DNA of 6,934 nucleotides from JBAXGW01 sp037139195 (GCA_037139195.1 JBAXGW010000123.1:1-6934), one strand, 5' to 3'; positions 1-6,772 are shown, numbered from the stretch's first letter. Notes: generated by a model from the letters alone, not told the origin. Program-made: numbers and translations.

Positions 1-49
1 TACGTGCCTGTCACGCACGGGGTCGCGGGTTCGAGTCCCGTCCGGACCG
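1..49 (+). tRNA. tRNA-Asp (anticodon GTC), 5' part cut off by the window edge
   Basis: The anticodon stem is cgtgc (3-7) paired perfectly with gcacg (15-19). It encloses the seven-base loop ctgtcac, so the anticodon is GTC at 10-12, which decodes Asp codons. A five-base variable loop (20-24) follows. The T stem is 25-29 with 37-41 (one G-T pair at its foot), and its loop is ttcgagt. The 3' acceptor strand ccggacc is at 42-48, with the discriminator G at 49. The next bases are c-a-a, so CCA is not encoded and must be added after transcription, as is common in Bacteroidota. The D arm and 5' acceptor strand lie outside the window. Confidence 0.95.
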
Positions 50-50
50 C

Positions 51-87
51 AAAAGGCTTAAAACATATTGTTTTAAGCCTTTTTTTT
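51..87 (+). terminator. Rho-independent terminator of the tRNA-Asp transcript
   Basis: A perfect 14-bp stem (51-64 with 70-83) has a five-base loop, atatt, and runs directly into a T tract ending at 87. It begins two bases after the discriminator base of tRNA-Asp, so it should end the tRNA transcript. The 5' arm begins with a run of A, so a weaker effect on minus-strand transcription is possible. Confidence 0.9.
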
Positions 88-131
88 GTGCCTGAAACTG
101 CCTGCATTTCTCTCGGTTGTACATTTTTTCA

Positions 132-179
132 ATAAAACAAATCCTTGCAAACTTTTAGTATTGCAAGGATTTGTTTTAT
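132..179. terminator. Long perfect hairpin, likely bidirectional terminator between convergent genes
   Basis: The arms 132-150 and 161-179 are perfect inverted complements over 19 bp, with a ten-base loop. The inner eight pairs (ccttgcaa/ttgcaagg) are relatively GC-rich. The outer part is A-rich on the 5' side and T-rich on the 3' side (atttgttttat), so each strand reads as a stem followed by a U-rich stretch. It lies 32 bases past the stop codon of the minus-strand propeller lipoprotein and about 45 bases past the tRNA terminator. It is therefore placed to end the three-gene minus-strand operon and to back up the tRNA terminator. No pure T run follows the full stem on either strand, so efficiency is uncertain. 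Confidence 0.7.
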
Positions 180-211
180 GAATTTACCAATTTTAAGGCA
201 AATTTATTATG

Positions 212-1432
212 TTATCTTTTAAGATTATAAACCATTAATGATTGACCACGTCTAACATAAAACAATCCATTTTTGATGACGGGATGCGAAAAATGTTCTT
301 TTGTGCCTTTGTCGATCTTAAAAGTGCTTATTAATTCCATTTTATTGGCATAAGGATTTACTAGAGCAACCTGACCTTTTTCGTTATATAAATACAACAT
401 GCTATCAGCATAAATAGTAATCCCTTTTTTGAAATCTAATGAATCAATTGGTTTGCCTGAATTTGCATCAATAGAAATCCATTTATTTCTTTCTTCACAT
501 GCTCCATATATTTTATCATTTATTTTAATAATACCACTGATATAATTAACTAGACTTTTGCTTTTCCAAACTTCTTTTACTTTGCTTCCGTCTTCAGTAA
601 TTGAAAGTTTTACTGTCCCATTTCCACAACCTGCTGCATAGTAGATTGAGCCGTTCTCAAAAGTAGCTGTATTTGCATGTATTATGCAGAAAGTATCTTG
701 TTTGTGTTGCCATAAAATATTTCCGTCTTTTGCATCAATTCCAAGAAGTTCATTTGCTGTAAAAGTAACAATCACTTTGCGAGAAGCAAATTTGATAAGT
801 AAAGGCGAACAATATGCACTAACTTTACCTTCTCCTTTGCAAATCCATTTCAAATCACCACTAAAGCGGTTTAATGCAACTATATTGGTGTCTTTTCCGC
901 CAGGTGAAGCAAAGACGGTGCTGTCGTCAACTAAAAGAGATTCTGAAAATCCAAAATGAATATTTTTTCCATGAAAATCGCTAATCATATTTTTCGACCA
1001 TTTTTTTGAGCCTTTTTCTTTTTCAAAACAAGTAATTTCGCCCATACCAGAGCATACATAAATCAAATCGCCTATTACAGTTGGCGTGGAACGAGAACCA
1101 ATATAATTTTCCATCCATTCTTTTCCATAGTTTGATTTCCATAGCAATTTGCCTTTTAAATCAAAGGCAAACAAATATCCTATGCTATCAATTTCTCCTT
1201 GAACATAAATAGCTTCAGAAGTAATTGCTGGCGAACCATAGCCATTTCCAATGCTGTCATTAAACCAAAGCAAAGTTGGTCCATTTGCTGGCCATGATTT
1301 GAGTAGACCTGTTTCATTGTATTTGCCATCACGGTTGTCGCCTCTCCATTGAGCAATTTCCAAATTATTTGTTTTGTTTTTTGAGCAAGAGTACAATATA
1401 ACAACTAAGATTAAAAAATATAAGTTTTTCAT
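212..1432 (-). CDS. PQQ-binding-like beta-propeller lipoprotein (BamB-like fold)
   Basis: This is a 406-aa predicted lipoprotein. The signal peptide is Met-Lys-Asn plus a short hydrophobic stretch ending in L-Y-S-C, with the lipidated Cys at residue 16. The mature protein starts with the W-R-G-x-N-R-D-G motif (29-36) and a 'GLLKSWPANGP' segment, both typical of PQQ-like quinoprotein propellers. About seven or eight degenerate blades follow, each with a beta hairpin and an 'I/LYV...G.L.A.D...G...W' pattern (for example FAFDLKGKLLW, GIDAKDGNILW, SIDANSGKP). Such folds usually act as protein-binding scaffolds (BamB) or, less often, as PQQ enzymes; I see no clear cofactor or catalytic residues. 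It is the last gene after an ABC ATPase and permease, 66 bases behind the permease stop, so it may be an extracytoplasmic partner of that transporter. The ATG at 1432 is chosen because the signal peptide begins there; no Shine-Dalgarno sequence is visible. Confidence 0.88.
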   Translation of the reverse strand: MKNLYFLILVVILYSCSKNKTNNLEIAQWRGDNRDGKYNETGLLKSWPANGPTLLWFNDSIGNGYGSPAITSEAIYVQGEIDSIGYLFAFDLKGKLLWKSNYGKEWMENYIGSRSTPTVIGDLIYVCSGMGEITCFEKEKGSKKWSKNMISDFHGKNIHFGFSESLLVDDSTVFASPGGKDTNIVALNRFSGDLKWICKGEGKVSAYCSPLLIKFASRKVIVTFTANELLGIDAKDGNILWQHKQDTFCIIHANTATFENGSIYYAAGCGNGTVKLSITEDGSKVKEVWKSKSLVNYISGIIKINDKIYGACEERNKWISIDANSGKPIDSLDFKKGITIYADSMLYLYNEKGQVALVNPYANKMELISTFKIDKGTKEHFSHPVIKNGLFYVRRGQSLMVYNLKR

Positions 1433-1498
1433 AATTCCAAGTATTTGTTTGTTTAAAGAGGGTTTGTAAAAATCTATTTTTTCAAAAGTTCAGTAAAT

Positions 1499-4400
1499 TT
1501 ATTCGCTTCGTAAAGAGCTAATTATATTATTTTTTAATGTTTTTATTATAGGCAAATATATCCAAAATAATGTATTAACAAAAATTATTAACACTAATAA
1601 TAAAATAAAATTTGAGTTATACATTTGAAAACTTTTTGAAATTACCGTTGGAAGAATCCCAATCAAAGAAGATACTAAACCTATAGAAATTCCTATAAAA
1701 ACTAAAAACAAGTTTTCTAAAAAAATAAGTTTAAATATTTTTTGTTTTGAAAATCCAAGAGCCTTTAGCATTGCAATTTCTTGTTTCCTATCAATCATAT
1801 TTCGGTAAAGAATAATTCCAATGCCAATTGTTCCAATTATCAATCCTAAGCCACCCAAAATCATGAAAACAGACAGATAGGTATTCGTTATTGAATTAAA
1901 TTGACTTAGTCGTTCACTAGTATTGCTAATTTCAATTCCATAATCTTTCAAACTAGTGTTAAATTGCTCTGAAAAATATTTTTGATTTTCAGTTGGAATA
2001 TCTATTAACATTAACTTAGAGCCATTGTTTGAAGGAAAGTTTTTTGAAAAATTATTGTCGGAAATAAGAATATTTCCTTGGAAAATGGAGGCATCTAGTC
2101 CGCCAGCTAAAACTAAATATATTTTCTTTCCATTTTCATTTAGGTAGGCGAGTGTATCACCAACTTTTTTCATAATTCCCCATGTAATAACTGTTTGGTC
2201 TGCATAAGCAGGAATTATGTTTTCTCCATATATTTTGTTGAGCTCAAGCCACGGATTTAACTTGTCAACGCCATTTTTTAAAGTTTCAAAAGAAAATGAT
2301 TTTCGATTGTTGAAAATATTCGGATTTACTCCAATAATACTCGGTTTTTTAACTTGGTTCAGGTTAAGACAGCTTGCGTCATCGCCTTTTAAAGTTAAGA
2401 ACTGAATAAAATCGGCATTTGCCATCAAAGAATCGTTTGAAATGCCTAGTTTTTCTTTGCCCAAAGCTGAATTTAAATCGGAAGTTATCGGAATACTGGT
2501 CTCTGCCCAAAAAGAATATCCTCCAGTTCCAGATGAATTGTCGTTTTCTAAACCGTAAAATGTTTTTCTGTTAGCACCCGTTATAATAACAACAAAGACT
2601 CCTAAAGCTAGTAAGATTATGATAGTTAAGCTTCTATTTTTGTTTCTTGAAGTGTTCTTAAATGCTAACTTTGCTAAACTATAATAATTCGGATTTGCTT
2701 TGTATAGGCTGCCAATAAACCTGTTTGACATTATTAAACAAGCAATCATAAAAATACCGCCAGAGAATAAAAATAAACTAGCATTAGTTTCTAATGATTT
2801 AAAAAATAAAAATGCAACTAACCCTAATGAAGCTGAAAAGCATAGAAGAATTAATATTATTGAAGCTCTGTTGCTTTTGCTCTTTTTATTTTGAATTGCT
2901 TGTTTTGAGTCGTTAATCAATCCAATTGCTGTGTTTTTTAAATTTCGAATGGATACGATATAAATTGAAATCAATGAAATAATAAAACCACTAATAAAAC
3001 CAATTAGCAATGTAATTGGCTTAATTGAGATATGCATCATTGGTGTTCTTACAATATCATTCCATACCGAATTTATAGCTGCTAATAATAGGTAATTGTA
3101 AATAATTCCGGCTAATACACCAAAAATGCAGCCAGATAAAATGATAATGACACTTTCTGAAATTTTTAGTTTGATAATATTTTTTCTTGAAAAACCCATA
3201 CTTATTAGCGTGCCAACTTCCGATTTCCTTGATTCGAGGCTTAATACATGGAGCATTACGGTTAAAATAATGCCAGCAAGAATTACAAAAAAACTGAGAC
3301 TTAAAAACAGCTCGCCAAAATCAACTCCACTTTTAGCTGCATTTTTGCCTGAAGCTTTTACATCGACGAAAGAAAAATTCAACTCATTTGGTTTGATATT
3401 TTTTAGAATTTCGTTTTCTAAATTATTTTTGTTACTCCTCGAATCAAAAGCAGAACCGTTGAAACGAATTGAAGTAAAGTCTCCAAAATTATTCTGCCAT
3501 AGCTTTTTTCCCGCAGCTATGGAAATAACAGCTTTTGGTGTTCCTCGAAAATTGTTCCAGTACTTTTCGTCTTTTTCACGAATGTTTTTTAGGTTTATAG
3601 GAAGATTGGTGTTCCATTCTACACAACTAATTGCGCTGGCAAATCCTGGAAACTTTGGCATCAATGTGCGGTTTATAAGACTGTCCTTTGTTGGCATCAC
3701 GCTTTTAACAATAAAGCGGCTACTATCTTTTTTGAGTTTTCGCAATGAATCGATTACAAAATAAGACAATGATAATGTGTCGCCAGCTCTTGCGTTTAAA
3801 TCTTCCGAAAGCCAATCGTTTATTATAATCTCATTTTCTTTGATTTGTTTTCCAATGTAATTATCTGAAACAGCTGTAACAAAGGAGTAGGGTGTTGTTT
3901 TTTCGTTTAAGCGAATAGAATTAACTAAATAGGAAAGAATTGTTTTGGCAGTTTTTTTATTTTCAATAATTGAAGTGGAAATTTGTTTGTCGAAAAATAT
4001 TCGATCGGAGCTTAATTCATAGTTGCCTTTATTGTCAAGTTTGTTAAGTTCAATCCCTGCATCCTTAAGTTGCCATGTTTTAGGCAATATGCTATCAAGA
4101 ATTTTATTGTTAATTTTAGTATTTTCATCGGATGCAAAGAGTAAAGCGTTTGTCATTCCAGTAATATCCAATTTTGAACTTAATAACTCCCTTGAAACAA
4201 AAATATTAAAAGGTGCTATTTGATTGCTTTTCAGGCTAAACCGGCCAAGTTTATTATCGTCGGCTATAGCTTTTATTTTCAATCTAAAAGAAATAGAAGG
4301 AACTTCTTCGGTGCTGAAAGGCGAGTTTAATGGTATAACACTAAGTTTTTCAATTCGAAGAACTATTTCGTCATTAATTTTAAGACTGAGCTTTTCTGCA

Positions 4401-4810
4401 ATATTTGAACTGACAATAGCTTCTTCATTGCTTAGTTCAGGCATTTTAATATCAGAAATCTGCCAGAAATCGGAATCAATTCCAATTACTTGTGTTTTAT
4501 TTATTCTCTTTTCATTTTCAGGATTTGAGGAAGTGCCTTCTAGCAATAATGCTGCTGCTGAATTAATTTCAAGTTTTTCTGAAATTTCCTTAGCAAGCTT
4601 TGCTCTTACAAAACGGTCGTTAGTCAACAAGGCAAATTGTATTTTACCCAAGCGAGATTCAACAATTTGGCTTAAACTATATCGAACGGAATCTCCAATA
4701 ATTAAAGCTCCTGTAAGCACGGCAGTGGTGATGATTACACCAAAAAGCACTGCAAGATGTTGCTTTTTATAGTAAAAAATACTTTTTAATATGTAGATAA
4801 GTCTTGACAT
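1499..4810 (-). CDS. FtsX-type ABC transporter permease, ten-helix, two extracytoplasmic domains (YbbP/LolE-like)
   Basis: This 1103-aa membrane protein is the permease partner of the ATPase just upstream. Predicted helices lie near 19-39, 500-524, 553-578, 597-621, 650-671, 678-694, 727-745, 978-1002, 1028-1053 and 1067-1090. A large extracytoplasmic domain (about 42-498) follows helix 1 and a second (about 748-975) follows helix 7. This gives two FtsX/MacB-type units, 1+3 and 1+3 helices, joined by a two-helix linker, which is the YbbP layout rather than the four-helix LolC/E or MacB one. Each unit has the cytoplasmic coupling segment after its second helix: 'EVGTLISMGFSRKNI' (531-545) and 'EIAMLKALGFSKQKI' (1011-1025). 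Family members act as mechanotransmitters on lipoproteins, lipids or hydrophobic compounds; the substrate here is unknown. The ATG at 4810 lies 4 bases behind the ATPase stop, which implies translational coupling. It is longer than E. coli YbbP (about 800 aa), mostly through the first extracytoplasmic domain. Confidence 0.92.
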   Translation of the reverse strand: MSRLIYILKSIFYYKKQHLAVLFGVIITTAVLTGALIIGDSVRYSLSQIVESRLGKIQFALLTNDRFVRAKLAKEISEKLEINSAAALLLEGTSSNPENEKRINKTQVIGIDSDFWQISDIKMPELSNEEAIVSSNIAEKLSLKINDEIVLRIEKLSVIPLNSPFSTEEVPSISFRLKIKAIADDNKLGRFSLKSNQIAPFNIFVSRELLSSKLDITGMTNALLFASDENTKINNKILDSILPKTWQLKDAGIELNKLDNKGNYELSSDRIFFDKQISTSIIENKKTAKTILSYLVNSIRLNEKTTPYSFVTAVSDNYIGKQIKENEIIINDWLSEDLNARAGDTLSLSYFVIDSLRKLKKDSSRFIVKSVMPTKDSLINRTLMPKFPGFASAISCVEWNTNLPINLKNIREKDEKYWNNFRGTPKAVISIAAGKKLWQNNFGDFTSIRFNGSAFDSRSNKNNLENEILKNIKPNELNFSFVDVKASGKNAAKSGVDFGELFLSLSFFVILAGIILTVMLHVLSLESRKSEVGTLISMGFSRKNIIKLKISESVIIILSGCIFGVLAGIIYNYLLLAAINSVWNDIVRTPMMHISIKPITLLIGFISGFIISLISIYIVSIRNLKNTAIGLINDSKQAIQNKKSKSNRASIILILLCFSASLGLVAFLFFKSLETNASLFLFSGGIFMIACLIMSNRFIGSLYKANPNYYSLAKLAFKNTSRNKNRSLTIIILLALGVFVVIITGANRKTFYGLENDNSSGTGGYSFWAETSIPITSDLNSALGKEKLGISNDSLMANADFIQFLTLKGDDASCLNLNQVKKPSIIGVNPNIFNNRKSFSFETLKNGVDKLNPWLELNKIYGENIIPAYADQTVITWGIMKKVGDTLAYLNENGKKIYLVLAGGLDASIFQGNILISDNNFSKNFPSNNGSKLMLIDIPTENQKYFSEQFNTSLKDYGIEISNTSERLSQFNSITNTYLSVFMILGGLGLIIGTIGIGIILYRNMIDRKQEIAMLKALGFSKQKIFKLIFLENLFLVFIGISIGLVSSLIGILPTVISKSFQMYNSNFILLLVLIIFVNTLFWIYLPIIKTLKNNIISSLRSE

Positions 4811-4814
4811 GTTT

Positions 4815-5495
4815 TTATTTTATCAGAATTCCTTTGTTCAACTTTAAAATAGTATCCATTTTTGAGGCGAGTTCTAAAGAGTGTGTTACAACTACGAGAG
4901 CAACATTCTGTTCTTTATTAATTTTTGATAATAGCAGACCAATTTGTTCTGCCGATTCCTGATCTAAAGAACCAGTGGGCTCGTCGGCTAGAATTATTTC
5001 AGGCGTATTTATCAATGCTCTTACAACAGCAGTTCGCTGGCATTCGCCACCCGAAAGTTGCCCAGGGAACTGTTTAGCTTTATCTTCCAAACCAACAATT
5101 TCAAGCAATTCCATGGCTCTTTGGTAGTTTGCGTTAACTAATTTTTTATCTTGAAAAGCTAATGTTGGAAGCAAAACATTTTCAATTAGATTTAATTGTG
5201 GAAAAAGATGATGCATTTGAAACACAAATCCTATTTTTTTATTTCTAATTTCAGAAAGTTGTTTGTCATTGAGTTTCGATATATCGATTTGATCAATTTT
5301 AATAATTCCAGAACTTGGTTTGTCCAGTGTGCCAATAATATTTAACAGTGTACTTTTGCCACAACCCGACGGTCCAATAATAGCAATAGAATCGCTTGAT
5401 TTTATTAGCAGTGATAAGCCTTCAATAACAGTTCTTTGTGGAGAATCTGCATTGTTTTTGTAGCTTTTAAAGATGTTTTCTAGTTCTATTGTCAT
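4815..5495 (-). CDS. ABC transporter ATP-binding protein, LolD/MacB/YbbA class
   Basis: This is a complete 226-aa nucleotide-binding domain with every expected motif. Walker A is GPSGCGKST (41-49), the Q-loop glutamine is Q93 in FVFQMHHLFP, the signature is LSGGE (147-151) with 'CQRTAVVRAL' after it, and Walker B is IILADEPTG (167-175). The D-loop SLD is at 176-178 and the switch histidine is H205. The length and the 'FVFQ..HLFP.L...ENV..P' segment fit the family that energises FtsX-type permeases (LolD, MacB, YbbA), and the next gene encodes such a permease. It hydrolyses ATP on the cytoplasmic face of the inner membrane. It is the first gene of the presumed operon. Upstream, only AT-rich sequence and the hairpin array are present; I could not find a convincing Bacteroidota -7/-33 promoter. 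The ATG at 5495 gives the normal family N-terminus (I-x-L-x-N-I-x-K-S-Y), so this start is well supported. Confidence 0.95.
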   Translation of the reverse strand: MTIELENIFKSYKNNADSPQRTVIEGLSLLIKSSDSIAIIGPSGCGKSTLLNIIGTLDKPSSGIIKIDQIDISKLNDKQLSEIRNKKIGFVFQMHHLFPQLNLIENVLLPTLAFQDKKLVNANYQRAMELLEIVGLEDKAKQFPGQLSGGECQRTAVVRALINTPEIILADEPTGSLDQESAEQIGLLLSKINKEQNVALVVVTHSLELASKMDTILKLNKGILIK

Positions 5496-5567
5496 TTTTT
5501 TATGTTGTTATGCAATTTTTACGAATCTGTTGTTTAGCTTGATTTAATGTTAATTTTTGTTTTTATG

Positions 5568-5584
5568 CAAGCCCTACAGGCTTG
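5568..5584 (+). repeat. Hairpin R1a, CTACA loop
   Basis: caagccctacaggcttg: a 6-bp stem caagcc/ggcttg with loop ctaca. It is preceded by tttttatg, the 5' flank shared by most hairpins of this type. Confidence 0.85.
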
Positions 5585-5615
5585 AACTAACTTGCTGTTT
5601 TAGTTTATAATAATG

Positions 5616-5632
5616 CAAGCTCTACGAGCTTG
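5616..5632 (+). repeat. Hairpin R2a, CTACG loop
   Basis: caagctctacgagcttg: a 7-bp stem caagctc/gagcttg closing the three bases tac. It is preceded by ataatg, the flank typical of this type. It starts 48 bases after R1a. Confidence 0.85.
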
Positions 5633-5696
5633 TAGGATAATTAGAAAATCACTATTAATCTGTTTTTGTAGTCATTGTGTTTTTTTTGTTTTTATG

Positions 5697-5713
5697 CAAG
5701 CCCTACAGGCTTG
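5697..5713 (+). repeat. Hairpin R1b, CTACA loop
   Basis: Identical to R1a over all 17 bases and again preceded by tttttatg. It is the outer left hairpin of the first four-hairpin module. Confidence 0.85.
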
Positions 5714-5746
5714 AAATTGATACTCGATTTTAGTTTTACAATAATG

Positions 5747-5763
5747 TAAGCTCTACGAGCTTG
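5747..5763 (+). repeat. Hairpin R2b, CTACG loop
   Basis: taagctctacgagcttg, differing from R2a only in its first base, which turns the terminal C-G pair into a T-G wobble. Flank ataatg. It is the inner left hairpin of the module, 50 bases after R1b. Confidence 0.85.
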
Positions 5764-5782
5764 TTATTTATTAAAGCATTGA

Positions 5783-5799
5783 GATGTCCGTAGGACATC
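5783..5799 (-). repeat. Hairpin R3a, CTACG loop in inverted orientation
   Basis: Plus strand gatgtccgtaggacatc: a perfect 7-bp stem gatgtcc/ggacatc around gta. On the minus strand it reads with a central CTACG and is preceded by ataatg. This is the same loop and flank as R2 but with a different stem. Confidence 0.85.
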
Positions 5800-5829
5800 C
5801 ATTATAGTAAAAAATATAAAAACATCTAT

Positions 5830-5846
5830 AATGCCTGTAGGGCATT
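5830..5846 (-). repeat. Hairpin R4a, CTACA loop in inverted orientation
   Basis: Plus strand aatgcctgtagggcatt: a 6-bp stem aatgcc/ggcatt. On the minus strand it reads with a central CTACA and is preceded by tttatg. This is the loop and flank of R1 with a different stem foot. It lies 12 bases past the transposase stop codon, so it could also sit in the 3' end of that transcript. Confidence 0.85.
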
Positions 5847-5858
5847 CATAAATATAAA

Positions 5859-6330
5859 TTAATCCCTTTCAAAAAACTCAAACAAAAACCTATCGTCATA
5901 TTCCACTTCAAATTTATTCAATAAATCAAGATATTCTTCTTTAAACGGTCTTTTTTGATGATGCTCTTTTTGATTTAGAATGTAATTATATACATTTTCT
6001 ACATGCGATTTGCTGTATGAAAATGCACCATATCCCTCTTGCCATTGGAACTTGCCTTTTACTAATTTTTTTTTTATTAATAAATAACGAACTGCTTCTT
6101 TTTAAATCGGCAACTATATCGGAAACAGAAACAGTTGGATTTATACCTACAAACACATGTACATGATCTGTATATCCATTGATAATAAGAGATTTGTGTT
6201 TCTTGTTTGTTAACAATCCACTCATATATGAGAACACTTCATTTCTAATTGATTCGTTTAATAGACACTCTCGATGTTTAACTGCAAAAACAAGTTGTGT
6301 GTATAATTGCGTGTAGACTCCTGGTTTCAT
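5859..6330 (-). pseudogene. Y1 (HUH) transposase, IS200/RAYT-like, split by a frameshift in an A10 run
   Basis: This is a single-strand DNA transposase of the Y1_Tnp family, read in two frames. Frame one begins at the ATG at 6330 (MKPGVYTQLYTQLVFAVKHR) and carries the HUH metal-binding motif D-H-V-H-V-F (H56, H58). It runs to the Lys run near residue 88, after which a shifted tail stops at 5986. Removing one base from the ten-A run (6066-6075, T on the plus strand) restores 156 aa ending at the stop at 5859. The restored part contains KFQWQEGYGAFSYSKS, then Y-I-L-N-Q, whose Tyr116 is the expected nucleophile and whose Gln120 the third metal ligand. It ends in FEVEYDDRFLFEFFERD. The length and motif order match intact family members, so nothing else is missing. 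Slippage could still make a working protein, or the extra base may be a sequencing error. Flanking hairpins are its likely substrates. A TTG start at 6357 was rejected because it lies inside hairpin R1c. Confidence 0.88.
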
Positions 6331-6354
6331 AATTAAATTTTTGTTGTTGTTATG

Positions 6355-6371
6355 CAAGCCCTACAGGCTTG
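6355..6371 (+). repeat. Hairpin R1c, CTACA loop
   Basis: Identical to R1a and R1b. It lies 24 bases upstream of the transposase ATG and so probably falls in or next to its promoter or leader. Its flank is gttatg rather than tttatg. Confidence 0.85.
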
Positions 6372-6403
6372 AACTAATTTGTTGCTTTTGTTTTATTATA
6401 ATT

Positions 6404-6420
6404 CAAGCTCTACTAGCTTG
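6404..6420 (+). repeat. Hairpin R2c, loop variant
   Basis: caagctctactagcttg: the loop-closing G of the CTACG class is T here, leaving a 6-bp stem caagct/agcttg. It starts 49 bases after R1c. Confidence 0.8.
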
Positions 6421-6570
6421 TAACTAATTTTGCAAATTACTTTTAAACTGTTTTTGTAGTCATAGTGTATTTTTTTGATGTTGTTATGTAAGCTCTACGA
6501 GCTTGTAACTTATTTTGCAAATTACTTTAAACTGTTTTTGTAATCATAGTCTGTGTTTTATATTATTATG
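6421..6570 (+). repeat. Tandem duplication of the spacer that follows R2
   Basis: Positions 6421-6488 and 6506-6570 are near-identical direct repeats. Both contain tgcaaattac, then aaactgtttttgta, then tcatagt, then a T-rich stretch ending in ttatg. Each follows an R2 hairpin, so the duplicated unit is hairpin plus spacer, about 85 bases. A related piece, ctgtttttgtagtcattgtg, also occurs at 5660-5679 between R2a and R1b. Confidence 0.8.
6489..6505 (+). repeat. Hairpin R2d, CTACG loop
   Basis: taagctctacgagcttg, identical to R2b. It starts 85 bases after R2c without an R1 between them, so it looks like part of a tandem duplication. Confidence 0.85.
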
Positions 6571-6587
6571 CAAGTCTTGCAGACTTG
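6571..6587 (+). repeat. Hairpin R1d with compensatory stem change
   Basis: caagtcttgcagacttg: relative to R1a, the stem is caagtc/gacttg, where a C-G pair has become T-A on both arms, and the loop is ttgca instead of ctaca. The stem is still perfect over 6 bp. Confidence 0.75.
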
Positions 6588-6621
6588 AAGTTTAATATAT
6601 TTTTTCAGTTTTATTATAATG

Positions 6622-6638
6622 GGTACTATATGAGCTTG
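6622..6638 (+). repeat. Decayed R2 hairpin (R2e)
   Basis: ggtactatatgagcttg sits 51 bases after R1d, exactly where an R2 is expected. It keeps the right half gagcttg and the flank ataatg, but its left arm is mutated and no longer pairs. Confidence 0.5.
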
Positions 6639-6688
6639 TACGTTAATTTATTTTTTTTTTGTTCTGTTTTTATTTTTTGTTTTTTATG

Positions 6689-6705
6689 CAAACCCTACAG
6701 GTTTG
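6689..6705 (+). repeat. Hairpin R1e with compensatory stem change
   Basis: caaaccctacaggtttg: the stem is caaacc/ggtttg, where the G-C pair of R1a has become A-T on both arms. The loop ctaca and flank tttttatg are unchanged. It is the outer left hairpin of the second four-hairpin module. Confidence 0.85.
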
Positions 6706-6735
6706 AAATTCATACTTTTTTTAGTTATTATAATG

Positions 6736-6752
6736 TAAGCTCTACGAGCTTG
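6736..6752 (+). repeat. Hairpin R2f, CTACG loop
   Basis: taagctctacgagcttg with flank ataatg, identical to R2b, 47 bases after R1e. It is the inner left hairpin of the second module. Confidence 0.85.
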
Positions 6753-6772
6753 TTGCTTTCAAGAGTTATAGT

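Larger units (their letters stand above)
5565..5846. repeat. Hairpin array, left block (R1-R2-R1-R2-R3-R4)
   Basis: About 280 non-coding bases between the ABC operon and the 3' end of the transposase gene hold six 17-nt hairpins, listed individually. The spacers are AT-rich. The order is two R1-R2 pairs about 130 bases apart, then R3 and R4. All share a central CTAC, read on the plus strand in R1 and R2 and on the minus strand in R3 and R4. The last hairpin ends 12 bases from the transposase stop codon. The stretch 5496-5564 ahead of it holds no gene. It contains only a 'gttatgcaa' like the flank of R1, which may be a decayed hairpin. Confidence 0.85.

Noticed and set aside
1..49. tRNA-Asp 3' end as an integration (att) site for a mobile element
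   Set aside because: I saw no second copy of the tRNA 3' end in the window and no integrase; the adjacent genes look like ordinary chromosome.
3126..3764. 212-codon open frame on the plus strand
   Set aside because: It lies wholly inside the well-supported minus-strand permease gene and its translation has no recognisable domain; it is an antisense shadow.
4224..4772. 182-codon open frame on the plus strand
   Set aside because: It is antisense to the N-terminal part of the permease, with low-complexity Ser/Leu/Ile-rich composition and no family resemblance.
5496..5564. Promoter of the ABC operon and a further R1 hairpin at gttatgcaa (about 5508-5516)
   Set aside because: No clear TAnnTTTG/TTTG pair was found on the minus strand, and the supposed hairpin lacks a pairing right arm; only the flank is alike.
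6331..6357. N-terminal extension of the transposase from a TTG at 6357
   Set aside because: The TTG is inside hairpin R1c, the added residues are an Asn-rich run, and the family N-terminus starts just after the ATG at 6330.
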